Of a DNA stretch of 64,000 nucleotides, positions 23,361 through 34,715 are shown piece after piece (positions within the stretch are counted from its first letter, which is position 1; the number at the start of each line of letters is the position of its first letter). The DNA lies in assembly GCA_021464415.1 (NCBI GenBank), contig CM038471.1:13568073-13632072 (forward strand), given 5' to 3'. A model generated the notes under the pieces. That model was given only the letters and a program-made list of their open reading frames with translations, made no database searches and had not been told where the DNA came from. This DNA is from Lonicera japonica (taxonomy: Eukaryota; Streptophyta; Magnoliopsida; Dipsacales; Caprifoliaceae). The position numbers and the translations under genes were made by a program.

Positions 23361-23573
23361 TTGTCTTTGTGTGTTTCGCGGCTCATCGAAGATGATTCCT
23401 TGATGCTTTTGGAGTTCTTCTCTAGTCCTGTCTCGGTGTTGTTTAAGGCCCGTTATTCGTCTTTTGATGTTTGAACCGAAATGTGGCTTCTTGATGCTAT
23501 TCGAGTTTGCTTTGTTTTTGACAGAGTGCAAATAAGCTGCTTCCTTTAAGGGTCGTAAAATGAGGTGTCCACA

Positions 23574-24851
23574 CTACACTGCAGGATCTACGTTGATGCA
23601 TGTTGAATAATCACTTGGGTTAGGCTGTTGCTTTTAATTTGAAACTTCAAAAGCTCTCATATACTATTTATTTAGGGATAGTGAGTCTAAAAAAACCATT
23701 GTGTTTAATGCAGTGAGATTTTGGTGATGTAATTTTGAGTGAAAAATTAAAAGACAAGCATGTGAGGAAAAATGTAAAGGGGATGGAAAATGGCTACCAT
23801 AGTGGAAGGATAATCAAAAGCTACTAAAAGGAAATAGCCGACCTCCACTAGGAGTGAAAGCCTCCATAGAAAAAAAAGAAAATGTTTGCACAAAAAATCA
23901 TAAGTTTGAGTACAAAATTGCATATTTTTTTAAGAGAAAAAGATTGTTTCTGAGGAGAAAAGAATTAGTTGAAAAAATAATGACTTAGAGCCTTTCTAAA
24001 TTCTCTTGTATATAAATGCGCGAGTATTTCAAAACTCATAATTATTTGATAGCACTTTGTACGATCCATTTTCTTATCACAATAGGCTATATACTTATAC
24101 TATGTGTTGCTTAGTATATATATGTTGAATTGTTGATAAATATTATTATATGCATAGTGCATCTATCTTCTAATGGAAATCACGTGTTTTAAAGCTTAAT
24201 TTTTGTATTCCAAATTTGATACATGTTACATAGCAATGCATGTCGAGTATTTGTGCTAAAATTTTTTTGGGCAATTTAGCTCTCGAAACTCCAAACCAAA
24301 TTTATGGAAAGTTGGGAATTAGTGATGAAGAGTTTCTCGAAATTTAGTTAGAAGGTTTTGAGATTGGTGGATATCTTTACTAGCTAAAATCTCTTTGCTT
24401 CAGCAGGATATGCAATTTGCGCTAATTTATATTACTTGTTTTGCATGATCTTCATTCTTTCCATGCTCGTTACTTCGACTATTCTTATGACAAAAAGGGA
24501 GAGCGATGAAGGGGGAGAATGCACATATGAGGGGAGTAGTAAAGTACGAATATTTTGAAGATGAGAGATATATATTTTTTGCTTATTTGATTATTATATC
24601 TCTTCATACCCATGCTTCACTAGGTGTTTGTTGAGCTTTGGTGTTTTAGGTTAGTTAGTTTGTACAATAAACCAGCTCGCTCTTTTGCTTTATAAAGTGA
24701 AACAATTTACACCGAAGACTTAGAGTGAGGCATGTCTTTCAATCTTATTGTTGTAATGAACTAATTCGACTTAGAGTCTGTAATTAAGATGTTATAGGCA
24801 TCGCGTCGAAAGTGTGTGTATTAGCTGTATGTGTTTTGTCATCGGAATAGC
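23574..24851. other. Unassigned sequence before a copia-type LTR
   Basis: No coding frame is recognisable. Purine-rich runs AAAAAGGGAGAGC (about 24494) and GAAGGGGGAGAATGC (about 24508) resemble polypurine tracts, as does the run at 24852. It may be the decayed 3' untranslated part of a SIRE-like copia element. Confidence 0.35.
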
Positions 24852-24864
24852 CAAAGGGGGAGAT
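24852..24864 (+). promoter_or_regulatory. Polypurine tract before copia LTR
   Basis: CAAAGGGGGAGAT sits directly before TGTTAAG, the usual arrangement at the start of a copia 3' LTR. Confidence 0.6.
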
Positions 24865-26220
24865 TGTTAAGTTTATATTTTTAGTTGGCTTAACTCCGAT
24901 GCCAAAAACACTTTTTTCGTTGTAATTGTTTGAGTCAATTGGGGATTTGAAGATATGACAATTAATGGAAGCTCGCCGCATTTACCGGATTCATCACACA
25001 TAATTCTGGACCTACGGTAAGTTCGTTATATGGTTTGATTCAAAATATAACTGGTGGTTGAGCTTAAAATTTGAATTAAAAAATTTATGAGTCAAATATA
25101 TTTTTAAGTATTTTTAATGAGTTTTTCCGAAATCTGAATAGTCCCGTCAACACAAATTATTGAGGAAACTTATTTTTTTTTATACCTAACATGTTCCATA
25201 AAATTGCTTCTAAAATTTAAGTTAAATTGGTGCCCAAATGAATTTAATTTAGCGAAACAAAAATAAAATAAAAAAAACTACTCCACGTGTTTTGGTGAAA
25301 AATAAATGAGGCAGCACATTTAAAAAGGGTGGACTAGTACACGTTAGTAATTCATATACCGGTTTGGCGCAAATTTTGTCAAGGAAATGAATTTTCTATT
25401 TTTGGATCGATCCAATATTTCCGAGTGTACCGGTCTGGCACATAATTAATAGAACACGAATTTTTATCGCATATTTTTTTTTAAATATTTTTAACATATT
25501 CTAAAAAGGACATTAACTCAATACTTTTCTATAAATATAATGCATTGTTTAGGGTCAAAATATATGATTTTAGAGAGTTTTTTTAGGTAAAAAATATCCA
25601 AACCCTAGAATCAATTTTTGAGAGTTTTATGACACCACCTAGGCTTTATTTACATGACATAAGAGATCCTATTGTTCTTCAAATTTAAGAACTAGGGTTC
25701 CAAACATTCACGGTCCTGTGAGAGTATCTTCGATTGCGATTGGAGATAGGGTGAGCGAAGTAGCTAACTCGCGACAAGAGAGATTACAGATAGGAGGTGA
25801 AGGATTGTGATCAAGTGCGTAGATTGAGGCAACGTGTAAGCCGAAAAAGTGGGAAGCACTACGCCAAGCCAGCTGTTGTTGGATTCTACGTTCAAGGGAT
25901 TGATAAGACTGTTGCGTAAATTGTGGGGAAGTAATTTTTGTAAGTCATCGAGTATGTAATTCCTTTTTTATTATAGTGAAGTATTGTCAGTTAGTCCCGA
26001 GGATTAGGCCTACACAAATAGGGATACCTCGTAAATTCTTTTTGTGGATTGATTTTTTATGATTGCTTAATTGATTAATTGCTAGAAAACACAACATAGG
26101 ATTTCGATAGTAGTAAAAATTGATTAGACCTAGGGTTTTAATTCCGCTTATCAAATCTAAAAGTTTTTTATAAAAACCCTAAAACCAACCTAGGCAATAC
26201 AATCCCTAATTTTTTCTTCA
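24865..26220 (+). mobile_element. Copia-type LTR (SIRE-like), right end approximate
   Basis: It starts TGTTAAGTTTATATTTTTAG and resembles the minus-strand solo LTR at 49118-50243 (shared TATATTT..GTTGGCTT, TTTGAGTCA). The right end near 26220 is placed by weak similarity (ATTTTTTCTTCA) and could be off by tens of bases. Motifs TACCGGT and GGATCGATCC at about 25360-25440 fill its palindrome slot. No tRNA-Met-type primer site follows, so with the polypurine tract upstream it reads as a 3' or solo LTR. Confidence 0.55.
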
Positions 26221-26364
26221 TTTTAATGCTCACCTCCATATCGGAAAAAGTAAATTGCAAAATCATTGTACTAAATTAAATGATGGTATATACTTAGATA
26301 TAAATAATAGTATGGTAAAGGGTACCACATTTAAAATATGATCAAACTCAAACTTGTTATTGTT
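26221..26364. other. Short flank, possibly leader of the copia element
   Basis: AT-rich. It joins to 39444 if the solo LTR at 26365-39438 is removed, so it may be upstream leader of the copia gag that begins near 39526. Confidence 0.35.
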
Positions 26365-26847
26365 TATAATACCCTTAGTCAAATCTTGTGCTTAAACTCT
26401 CGCCTTGCTCCATTTAGTCGATAAGCTCCATTTCGGCTAGTTTTAGTATATTTCGGGCCACCCCTTTTGTGGTCTTGAAACTTGAACACGTGATAATAAT
26501 TTAATTATGTATAAGCAATAGTGTCATCTTCTGAGTGGTCAGAATTGAAAATGAGATCCAAAACACATGTTTCGATTCCACGCAACTTACAAATTTTTGC
26601 TAACTTTGGCCTGTTGTAACTTCTTCATTCCTCATCCAAATTAGTCCCCATTAGTGGATATGGATTCTCCTCAAACACCTCTATAAGTTCCGTGCTGAAT
26701 TCACTCTAAGATAGCATCATCTTTGGGGTTAAAATTGAGAGGAAAGTGGTAGAAATGGTTGAACCAAGTCTATGATCGATCATGGCTTTGCATGATCGAT
26801 CTTGGTGCAGGCAGTGCGCAATTTTCCCACTCATGATAAATCATGGT

Positions 26848-29800
26848 TGATTGAGCCCATAAATTGCATTTCCAATCCCTTAAACAAGGCTCAATAAGCT
26901 TATAGTTACCGACTAAAACTGAAAATTGCATGTAAATTTAGTTTAAGCATAAAAAGAAGGCATTGTATTGTATTTCTGTGTTACTAAGCCATTTTTCAGG
27001 CCTAACGTGGTTAAGCAAATGAGGTTGGATGCAAGATAAAAGAGTGAAAGTAAAAAAGTGCAAGAAAAAGAAGTCAATATCCATTCCGAGGTCCGAGGCG
27101 AGGAAAACTCAGCAAACTACCCGCAAAACACTAGCAAGAAGAGAAAATCAAGTCCCCAAGCATGAATGAAGTAAATTCAAGTGTCCAAGAGTGGTCCCAA
27201 GAGAAAAAAAGCTCAATCGAGTCAATTCCGGAAGTTTTTGAGCAAAATCGAGAATTGCCGTAAAAAGCCCGAAGTTATAGCTGATCAAAGTTTTTCTATA
27301 TTGGGAATTTGAAGAAATCTCCAAAAATAGAAGTTGTAGAGCTTTAAATTACCTACGCGTAGGTGAAAACAACGCGTCAATCGAAATTTGGGACAAAAAG
27401 TTATGAGAGAAAGAAGATGCAGCCAAAGAAAAAATAATAAATAATAGTAGTAATAATAATAATAAAATACACCAGGATTGATCCCCACATCAAATTTTGG
27501 CCGGTTTTCGGTTTTTAGCTTTTTTCAACTCGTTTATTCAAAGATTATGTAACCCACGAACATAGACACTTGTGGAACATATAGAAGGTTATATATCTCA
27601 TATTTTAGGGTACGGCACAATTTAAAATCGATTAACAGAGAGGCAGAGAGCATCGTAACCTTTTGGGAGCTTTTGCGCTTGTCTAACGATCGAACATTGA
27701 GAGTTTCTTTCTTTCTTTCTTTCTTCAAAACAATTGTTAGGTTAGTTTATTCATATTATTTTGAGGCTGGAGCTTTAGTGTAATCAACGTTCATTCATCA
27801 TTTAATTCATTTTCAATTCAAGTTTCAATCGCGTGTCGGGTAAACCTTAGTTTTTAGTTTTATTTCAATTTAATTGCTTTTAATTGTTTGTTTACTTTGC
27901 TATTAATAGATTAGTTATTTGAGATCATATATATTATGGAATCAACCGTAAACCCTCATTTTAGGGGCTAGTTCTAGGGTTTATATGTTTGTTTTGTCAA
28001 TTTTTTGTCGATTTATGCTTGATTATCGCTTTATATTCAAATAGTTTATAGTTATTTCATGCTATTCATGTGTGATTCATTGTTGGTCATTAGTAATATG
28101 ATTTTTCAAAAATTTTAGGGTTTTAATTGAATTTCTTCATTTTATGTCGGTTTTGAGTTTATTTACCGTTTTAGCAGTAAAATTTTCGTTTTAAATTGGA
28201 ATTGCGAAATTCCAAAGCCAAAAGTTTGAAATATGATTTTCTATATTTTTAGGCATTTGTCTAATATTTTTCATGATTTATAAGCTTATTTTCATATTTG
28301 GTTTGATTATGTCTAGCTAAATCGTTAATTAGGGGTCCGTAATGAAAAATGCGTAATTAATCCTTAAATGTAATCCAATTTAGGTATGAATCTGATTTTT
28401 TCATTGATTATAGATCACATACTAAATGTATGAGTATTTTATTATCTTTGCATGCGTTAAAAATATGTTTTCATAAGTTAACTCAAACGTTCCATTTGAT
28501 TAAGAATCGTAAAAACATTGATTCACGAATTTTTGCACCAAAACCTTACCGTGGATGATTTGAGGGCAGTTTTTATCCTCTAATTAGTTGGATTAGTCTT
28601 AAGTGAATGGGATGGTTTGGCACTATTTTGGTATTTACTCACGTAAGTATCGAAAAAGTGTTAGTTTTGACTTTTGGCTTTCTTTTTAAGACGGATTTGC
28701 TTTAAATGACGTTTAAACCTATTCAAACCTTATAGGAGTGTTAAGCTATTGATTTTTGAAAAGTTTAATCAACTTGGATTATTTTTGTCACGCACTAGCA
28801 ATACTAGGTTCTAAATTACACTTTTTCAAAGTCAAACAGCTTCATTGTCGAATTCTATTGCTCAAAGCTAGTTTATATAGTCTTTGTCACGCATGGGCTA
28901 TCATATACTTGTAGTAGCAATATAATTGGATAGTTGGAGAGTCTAAGAGCCGAATCTTAGTGAAAAATCTTATTTAAACTTAATTTGGATTGCCCGATTG
29001 GACTAATTTTGTACTCCCTAACTACGGATACCCCTAATGTTTGTTTTTAGTTGATTTAATAATCTGATTTGTTTAGTCAGTGCGTTGTTTTAATTAATTT
29101 ATTTATTTTTAGTTTATTTGCATGTTCCCTTAGTGCATTTAAAAAATCTTTTAGGTAGAAAACTTGCGCTTGTGGACTCTCTTTATTTTTACACCCTGGG
29201 ATTAGATTTGTCTTTAGTTTTAGTTTAGTTAGTAAGTAGTTTTTATTTCCTTCCTTATTCTCCAATTCAATCATCTTTTCTTTTCTTTTCCCTTATTCCA
29301 TCTAGGGGTGTTGTCAGAAATCCGAAAACCGAACGAATGAACCGAACCGATCCGTTGCGATCCGAAATTTCCAGAACAAAAAAAAATCAAAACCAAAATC
29401 AAAAACCGAAACCGAAAATGAATGATTTGGGTCGGTATGGGTTGGGGATTCGGGGTCCCCGAATTGGACCGAAAAAACCGAATCTTTTAAAAAAATATTT
29501 TTGCTAACTTAATATAATTACTTAAGTTGTCTTACAATACGTTGAAAAAAAGGAAACTTTCTTACAACATTTACATTATATAAATGACCTAACCCTATGG
29601 ATTATTTACATTTACAAATAATTATTTAAGCTAATTATTAAAATAAATACTTTATATGATTTTTTTGTAGTGCCTTTTGAGTGAATTTATATTTTTAGTG
29701 CAATTTTGAACAAAAGTTTTAAGAACACAAAAAAAAACCGAATGAGACCGAACCGGACCGAAACCGAATAATTTGGGGAGGGTTTGGGTTTTATAGATAC

Positions 29801-30040
29801 AAAAACCAAAACCAAACCGAACCGAACCGAAACCGAACTATAAAGTTTGGGGAGGGTTTGGGGTACCCTAGTTTCTACCCCGACCGAAACCGAAAACACC
29901 CCTAATTCCATCTGTGAGAGATACCTAAAAGAAATAGATTCCTTACCTTCCCTGTGGTTCGACCTTGGACTTCCCCAAGTATACTATAATTTGACCTCCT
30001 ACACTTGGGTGTAATACTTCTCACTTTTTGCGTGTAGTCA
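26848..30040 (+). mobile_element. Solo gypsy LTR (Athila-like), 3193 bp with MITE
   Basis: It starts TGATTGAGCCCA and ends GTGTAGTCA. A perfect duplication ATGGT flanks it (26843-26847 and 30041-30045). Near the 3' end CCTTCCCTGTGGTTCGACCT is a phrase I associate with Athila/Tat-type LTR ends. The same LTR occurs at 40400-42969 (minus) and from 63461. About 2.58 kb without the MITE. Confidence 0.85.
29303..29904 (+). mobile_element. hAT-type MITE, 602 bp
   Basis: Ends TAGGGGTGTT and AACACCCCTA are inverted repeats. A perfect 8-bp duplication ATTCCATC flanks it (29295-29302 and 29905-29912). Both ends are rich in CCGAACCGAAACCGAA words; the middle is AT-rich and noncoding. A close inverted copy lies at 56033-56602. 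Confidence 0.93.
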
Positions 30041-30629
30041 ATGGTTGGAATGAAGGTCGGTTTGACCACATTTGACCCGTAATTCTCACAATTTTAAGCT
30101 CCCTTCTCCCCCATTACCGAGCACACACACCAAAGGGAAAATAGGGGCTTTAAGAGCAACCTGGAAGAGAGTTTCACTACACCAAAATCAGTAATTTGTG
30201 ACTGCCAAAAACTGTCACAAAGAGTTGTCACATAAACGACTGTCACAAGTTTTTTTGTGAGAGCCAAAAACTGTCACTGAACAGTGACAATCAAAATTTA
30301 TATGACATTCTCAAGCCACTTTTCGTGGTTGTCACAAAGCCAATTTGTGACAGTTCACGGCAGTCACATAATTAGTGTTTGTGACAGCCAAAAACAGTCA
30401 CTATTCATGATAATTTGTGACTGTTCCGAACAGTCACAAATTTTCGTGAAATTGTGACTGTTTAGGTCAGTCACAATTTTCGTGAAATTGTGACAGTCAC
30501 AAAATATCACAAATAGTAATGAATATTTTGTGACAGTTTTGAGCAGTCACAAATTTTGTGAATATTTAAAAAAATAAATTTGAAAATATTGAATACTAAT
30601 ATTTTTGACCTGCATTTCAAGCAATATCC

Positions 30630-30752
30630 ACAATATATTTGCACTACAATCCAATCAATACCCACAATATATTTGCACTACAATCCAAGTAATCAATACG
30701 AACAATATATTTGCACTTCAATCCATTAATCAATATTCCCAATATATTTGCG
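30630..30752. repeat. Tandem repeat of 34-38 bp inside the CACTA element
   Basis: ACAATATATTTGCACTACA recurs at 30630, 30664, 30702 and about 30739 with CAATCCAATCAATAC-type spacers. Confidence 0.8.
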
Positions 30753-31499
30753 CTAAAACACAAAAACTTATACACCCAACCAAAAATAATATTGAACAAG
30801 GCTGCAAAAAGGCATGTGTAATTGTTATACTTATACTAACAAGGCGTATACTAGTAATAGTAGAAAGGGTAGCTGAATTGGTAACAAAACCAACGAAAAT
30901 GTTGGTAATTCCATTTGCATGTCCTGGCAGTATTGATGACCTAGATTGAGGAGAAAACAAATTAATATATATATACCAATCTAAAAGATAAGCTCGCGAA
31001 AATGCACATAAAAATAGTGAATTTAATAGTATGCCATTGGCAGCTAAGGTTCAATCATTCAAAAGCTGAAGAAGCTTCCAAAAGATAGAACAAGATACCA
31101 AAACATCAATCTAAAACAGGACAATAATGTTGACATTTTACCTGCCTTCCTCTACCCTTTCCATCCTTAGCAACCTTAATGATACCAGGGAGATCCAATA
31201 TTAACTGTCAAACCAAAAGAAGAATATAAAATTGAGAAAAACGAACCCAAAAGATTGACAGTGAAAAGTAAGCATCAGGAGGATTTCAACAAGGTTAATA
31301 TGATTCATGATAACAACAGCAGATTCACGTGAAGCTTCCGATTTCGGCCCCAAGGAAGATGAGGATATGTAAGCATTGGCTTCCCGACATATTTTTATTT
31401 TATACATATATTTTTTATTACCATATGTAAGAAGCTTTTACCTGCTAATTGTTGGCAAATTGGTGTTCTAGATCTCGGATAACTACATTCGGATTGAAA

Positions 31500-31680
31500 A
31501 CAAACTAGGCTCAGATTTATTGGTGTGAGTGTTTTAACTTTGATGTGACATTTTGATGTGTGTATAAAACTCATCCAATGGTATAGAACTAATGCACACC
31601 ATAACATGTGTATTTTTAACCATTAGATTTTTATATTTTTTGGAGAAAATTTTGGTCAAAAATGATGTTTTATAATATAT
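31500..31680. repeat. Dispersed repeat shared with the large CACTA element
   Basis: The stretch containing TGTATAAAACTCATCCAATGG, ACCATAACATGTGTATTTTT and ATGTTTTATAATATA recurs at 61940-62110 at high similarity. It may be a small element or shared CACTA sequence. Only parts of the phrase are quoted. Confidence 0.65.
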
Positions 31681-32670
31681 ATATATATATATATGCATAA
31701 TGGCAAATATGTAAAATCGACATATATAAGGTGTAAGAAAAGCTAGCCGTGTACTTTATTTATACATATATATTAAAGGTGTACTTTAGTTTTATATATA
31801 TTAAAAAAAAAAGGATTGTGTTGAAGTGATATAAATATATGTGCGTGTACTTTTTTCTTTTATATATTAAAGAATAGTTACTATTGCTATAGATGTATAT
31901 ATATATATTTATTGGTTTAAGTTAAAGTTTTGGGTGTTATATTGGTACGAGTGTATACATAATTTTTTTTATGACCTAAGTTTTGGGTTATATAGGTTAA
32001 GATATGGATATGAGTTTATAACCCAACTAGCGTATCACACTGTTAATTTATGTGAGAATTTTCCTTTGTTTAGCGTAATGTCGCGTGATAGAATCTAATA
32101 TTTCTTTTAGTAGTGCGTTAATTAATATTTTGATTAGAGACAAACCAAATTTAATGGGAGTAGTTGTTTTCAATTTACAGTAAAATCACTTCCTGGCTAG
32201 TTCAGTCATGAATAGTAAGCATCCACCAAACAGAAATCTAACAAGGAGATATTATTGTGTACAAAGCTTTTGGAGACCAACATCTATTTCTATATCACCT
32301 TTGTTTCACTTTATTTACCACTAGTTAAAAAACAATCATAACCCCCATTAATTTTACTTTTAGTAGAATTCCTATTTGGATACTAACACAACATGAATTT
32401 GCCTTTTTTGATGGTGTGTCAAATTTATCATATATATCATTTATATGAAAATGTGAGAATCTTAGTCCAATAACAATAGCAGAAGCAGAATATATAAACA
32501 TACCTACATCTATATATGGTATATATTAATGTAAATGAAGAAGCAGTAATAACAACAACAATAATATATAATGTTAAATAGAGCATATAATCATTATACA
32601 CATATAAATATCTATATATAAGCATTGGCTCCGATTATATATATATATACATATATATGTGCATTAGCTC

Positions 32671-33024
32671 TAATTGATTTACAAAAGGGGAAACCAAACC
32701 TGTTGTATGCTGTGTAGAATCTTAGATGAGGAGGAGGAGCAACCAAGTGATGAAAGTGAGATTGAGATTGTGAGAGAGAGAAAGAGAGATTTTCTACTGC
32801 AGGAGTGTGGATGTGGGTTTGTGGGATGCGGTCCCGCTGCACATTGGATCCTATTGATTTACATGGAGGGGAAAAGGAACTCGATCACTTTCATATCCTA
32901 TCTTTTGCTGTGTAAAATCTTAGATAAGGAGGAGAAGCAACTAAGCAAGAGACTATGAGAGAGAGAGATTTCTACTGCGGGAGGGTGAGCTATGGTGTGG
33001 GTTTGTGAGATGCGGTGCTATTGT
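32671..33024. repeat. Tandem duplication of about 175 bp in the CACTA element
   Basis: Copies at 32671-32840 and 32851-33024 share ATTGATTTACA, GCTGTGTA-AATCTTAGAT-AGGAGGA, GAGAGATTTTCTACTGC and GTGGGTTTGTGAGATGCGG, in order. Confidence 0.75.
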
Positions 33025-33553
33025 GAGGGAAAATATAAATGTGAATGTGATTTAGATTTTAGGAAGTTTTAGGGTTTGGGAAAATTAAAAATAAAATAAA
33101 ATAAAATAACACATATACAAAACGACATTGTTTTGTGTTAACTGATTAACTTTTGTGACTGCCATTGGCTGTCATAAAGGTTGATATCCTTTGTGACAGT
33201 CTATAGCAGTCACAATTTTGTAAAAACATGACAATATGACTTTTGTGACTGTTCTTGGAAGTCACAAATTTAGCGAATTCGTCTGTCACAAAACTAGCTT
33301 TTTGGTGTAGTGTTTTTGGGAGCTTGGAAGACATCCAATCCTTTGAGCCAAGCCTTGGTACACGAATCTCCTTCTTCCCCTTGATCTTCAATTTCCCACA
33401 TATTCATTAAAGCATTGATAAAGCTTTAGGGTTTGAGAATCTTGAGGAGGAAGCTTCAGCAAGCCATCAAGTACATAGTTTAAGCTCATTAGAGGCGAGA
33501 ATCTACTATTAAAACTTATTTTCCAACTTAGTAGTGTTTGATTTTCATTATAT

Positions 33554-34715
33554 TATGACGTCTCAAATCCCGTTATGAGGTTTAAGCTTTCAGGACCCGG
33601 TTAATCATGGTGTCGTATGCGACGGCAGGTTTAAATTGATTAAAAAAATCCATATATAAAAAACATTTCCTGTTTTAAGACATCATTTAAAAAAATTCTA
33701 GCATGTGGAGTTTGTAAAGTTAACAAACCAACCTGTAAATAATAAAATGAATTTCTCACTACAAGTAAACTCCACATTTGTAGCATAAATGTTCCATTTA
33801 ATATAATCAATATCCATATAGTACAAAAGATATAAGTCGTCCTTGAACGACTACGAGTTTTTATGGTCATCAGAGGTGTCTAATCGCATACTCGTGTCCC
33901 CCCTAGGAAGTTCCTGCAAAACTGTTTTGAAAAATGAGAGTGAGCCAAACACGGGCTCAGTGGGAACTATAAGAGTTTGCATAAGAAAGTACAAATTGGA
34001 AAACACATGCGACGTGAGATAATGAAAGTAATTTGATATGCATTAAGCATGTTCGTAAGTTCCATTTTTATAACTCATTATAGATATTCATGCAATTAAA
34101 ACCATTTTATATGTAATGCAGTCCAAGTGCCATCCCATCCTCGAAAATACAATAAAATATTTATCACAAAGAGACGAGTAAAAATAGTAGTATTAATTAT
34201 GAGTCTAGTTGTAAAACAAACATATGCACTAATCTTGTTCAACTGTTCATCTCATATCCGACCATCTTTTCTGTTCCATCCAATAGGAACAACATATAGT
34301 ATTTACTCTATTGTGTACAGCGATCGCGATCTAAGCCCCCAAAGCTAGAGTATGCAGCCCCCAAGGCTGGGTTCCCCAGCGGATTGACCACCTAGATGTG
34401 TAGGATATGCAGCAAGCTGGGTCCTCTAACGGACCATTGAGTATGCCGCTATCAAATCGGATCCCTTTATGCGGATCAGGGTATGTAGCCGCCAAAGCTA
34501 AGTCCCCCCATGGACCATTAGTGCATCACAAAGCCAAAACATCAATATAAAGTATTTTCAAAGGTTATAAATAACACACATACATGTACATATATATCTC
34601 GAATCATATCTTCGTACAAATTTCACTCACTAAGAGCGTATCTAGTTTCTCCATATGTACAATGTCTAATCCATATACCAACTATATGTACAACCAAAAT
34701 GGGTATGTGACCAGG
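33554..34715 (+). mobile_element. 5' part of a gypsy LTR (Tekay-like), right end unresolved
   Basis: It starts TATGACGTCTCAAATCCCG, matching TGTGACGTCTCG at 43431 with TG decayed to TA. It carries GAGTGAGCCAAACACGGGCT near 33940. It is cut by the LTR at 34716-36916. A possible end is GGGAACA at 38558 followed by TATAT, which matches TATAT at 33549-33553, but those bases are low-complexity. Confidence 0.55.

Larger units (their letters stand above)
1..23573 (-). mobile_element. Giant nested LTR retrotransposon without gag-pol
   Basis: The 5' LTR at 22112-23573 starts TGTGGACACC and ends ATTCTCACA when read on the minus strand. A primer-binding site follows directly. The matching 3' LTR start is at 1-336 and continues beyond the window. 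The internal region (337-22111) is 21.8 kb, but removing three solo LTRs with their target duplications leaves about 9.2 kb. I find no gag, protease, RT, RNase H or integrase on either strand; the only coding material is a broken spliced gene on the + strand. Size, primer site, long minisatellites and an antisense gene resemble the Tat/Ogre branch of Ty3/gypsy, which is an inference. The two LTR copies differ visibly (roughly 10-12% over the shared 336 bp), so the insertion is old. It is best described as a large retrotransposon derivative. Confidence 0.8.
22112..23573 (-). repeat. 5' LTR of the giant element, 1462 bp
   Basis: It runs TGTGGACACC..ATTCTCACA on the minus strand. The 3' third carries widespread plant-LTR phrases on the + strand such as AAGTTTTTCGGAATAATGGAC and ACACGGGAAGGTGTTAGGCA. 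It contains two 21-bp-period palindrome arrays (22483-22577 and about 23102-23350). The 5 bp beyond its outer end are CTACA. The partner duplication lies outside the window. Confidence 0.88.
30175..33312. mobile_element. Non-autonomous CACTA element, 3138 bp
   Basis: Ends CACTACACCAAAA and TTTTTGGTGTAGTG are inverted repeats, with a 3-bp TTT duplication. Dense subterminal repeats of TGTGACTG, AGTCACAA and GTGACAG occupy 30195-30560 and 33150-33300. I see no TNP2 or Transposase_24-like sequence inside, so it depends on an enzyme from elsewhere. It sits in the minus-strand LTR at 26365-39438. Confidence 0.92.

Noticed and set aside
24865..26220. This LTR as the 5' LTR of the copia gag at 39526
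   Set aside because: A polypurine tract precedes it, no tRNA-Met-type primer site follows, and it resembles a SIRE-type LTR while the gag looks Tork-like.
29687..29911. 74-residue repetitive minus-strand frame
   Set aside because: It translates the CCGAACCGAAACC subterminal repeats of the MITE.
30605..30949. 114-residue + strand frame in the CACTA element
   Set aside because: Its first third is the tandem repeat at 30630-30752 and the rest has no recognised domain.
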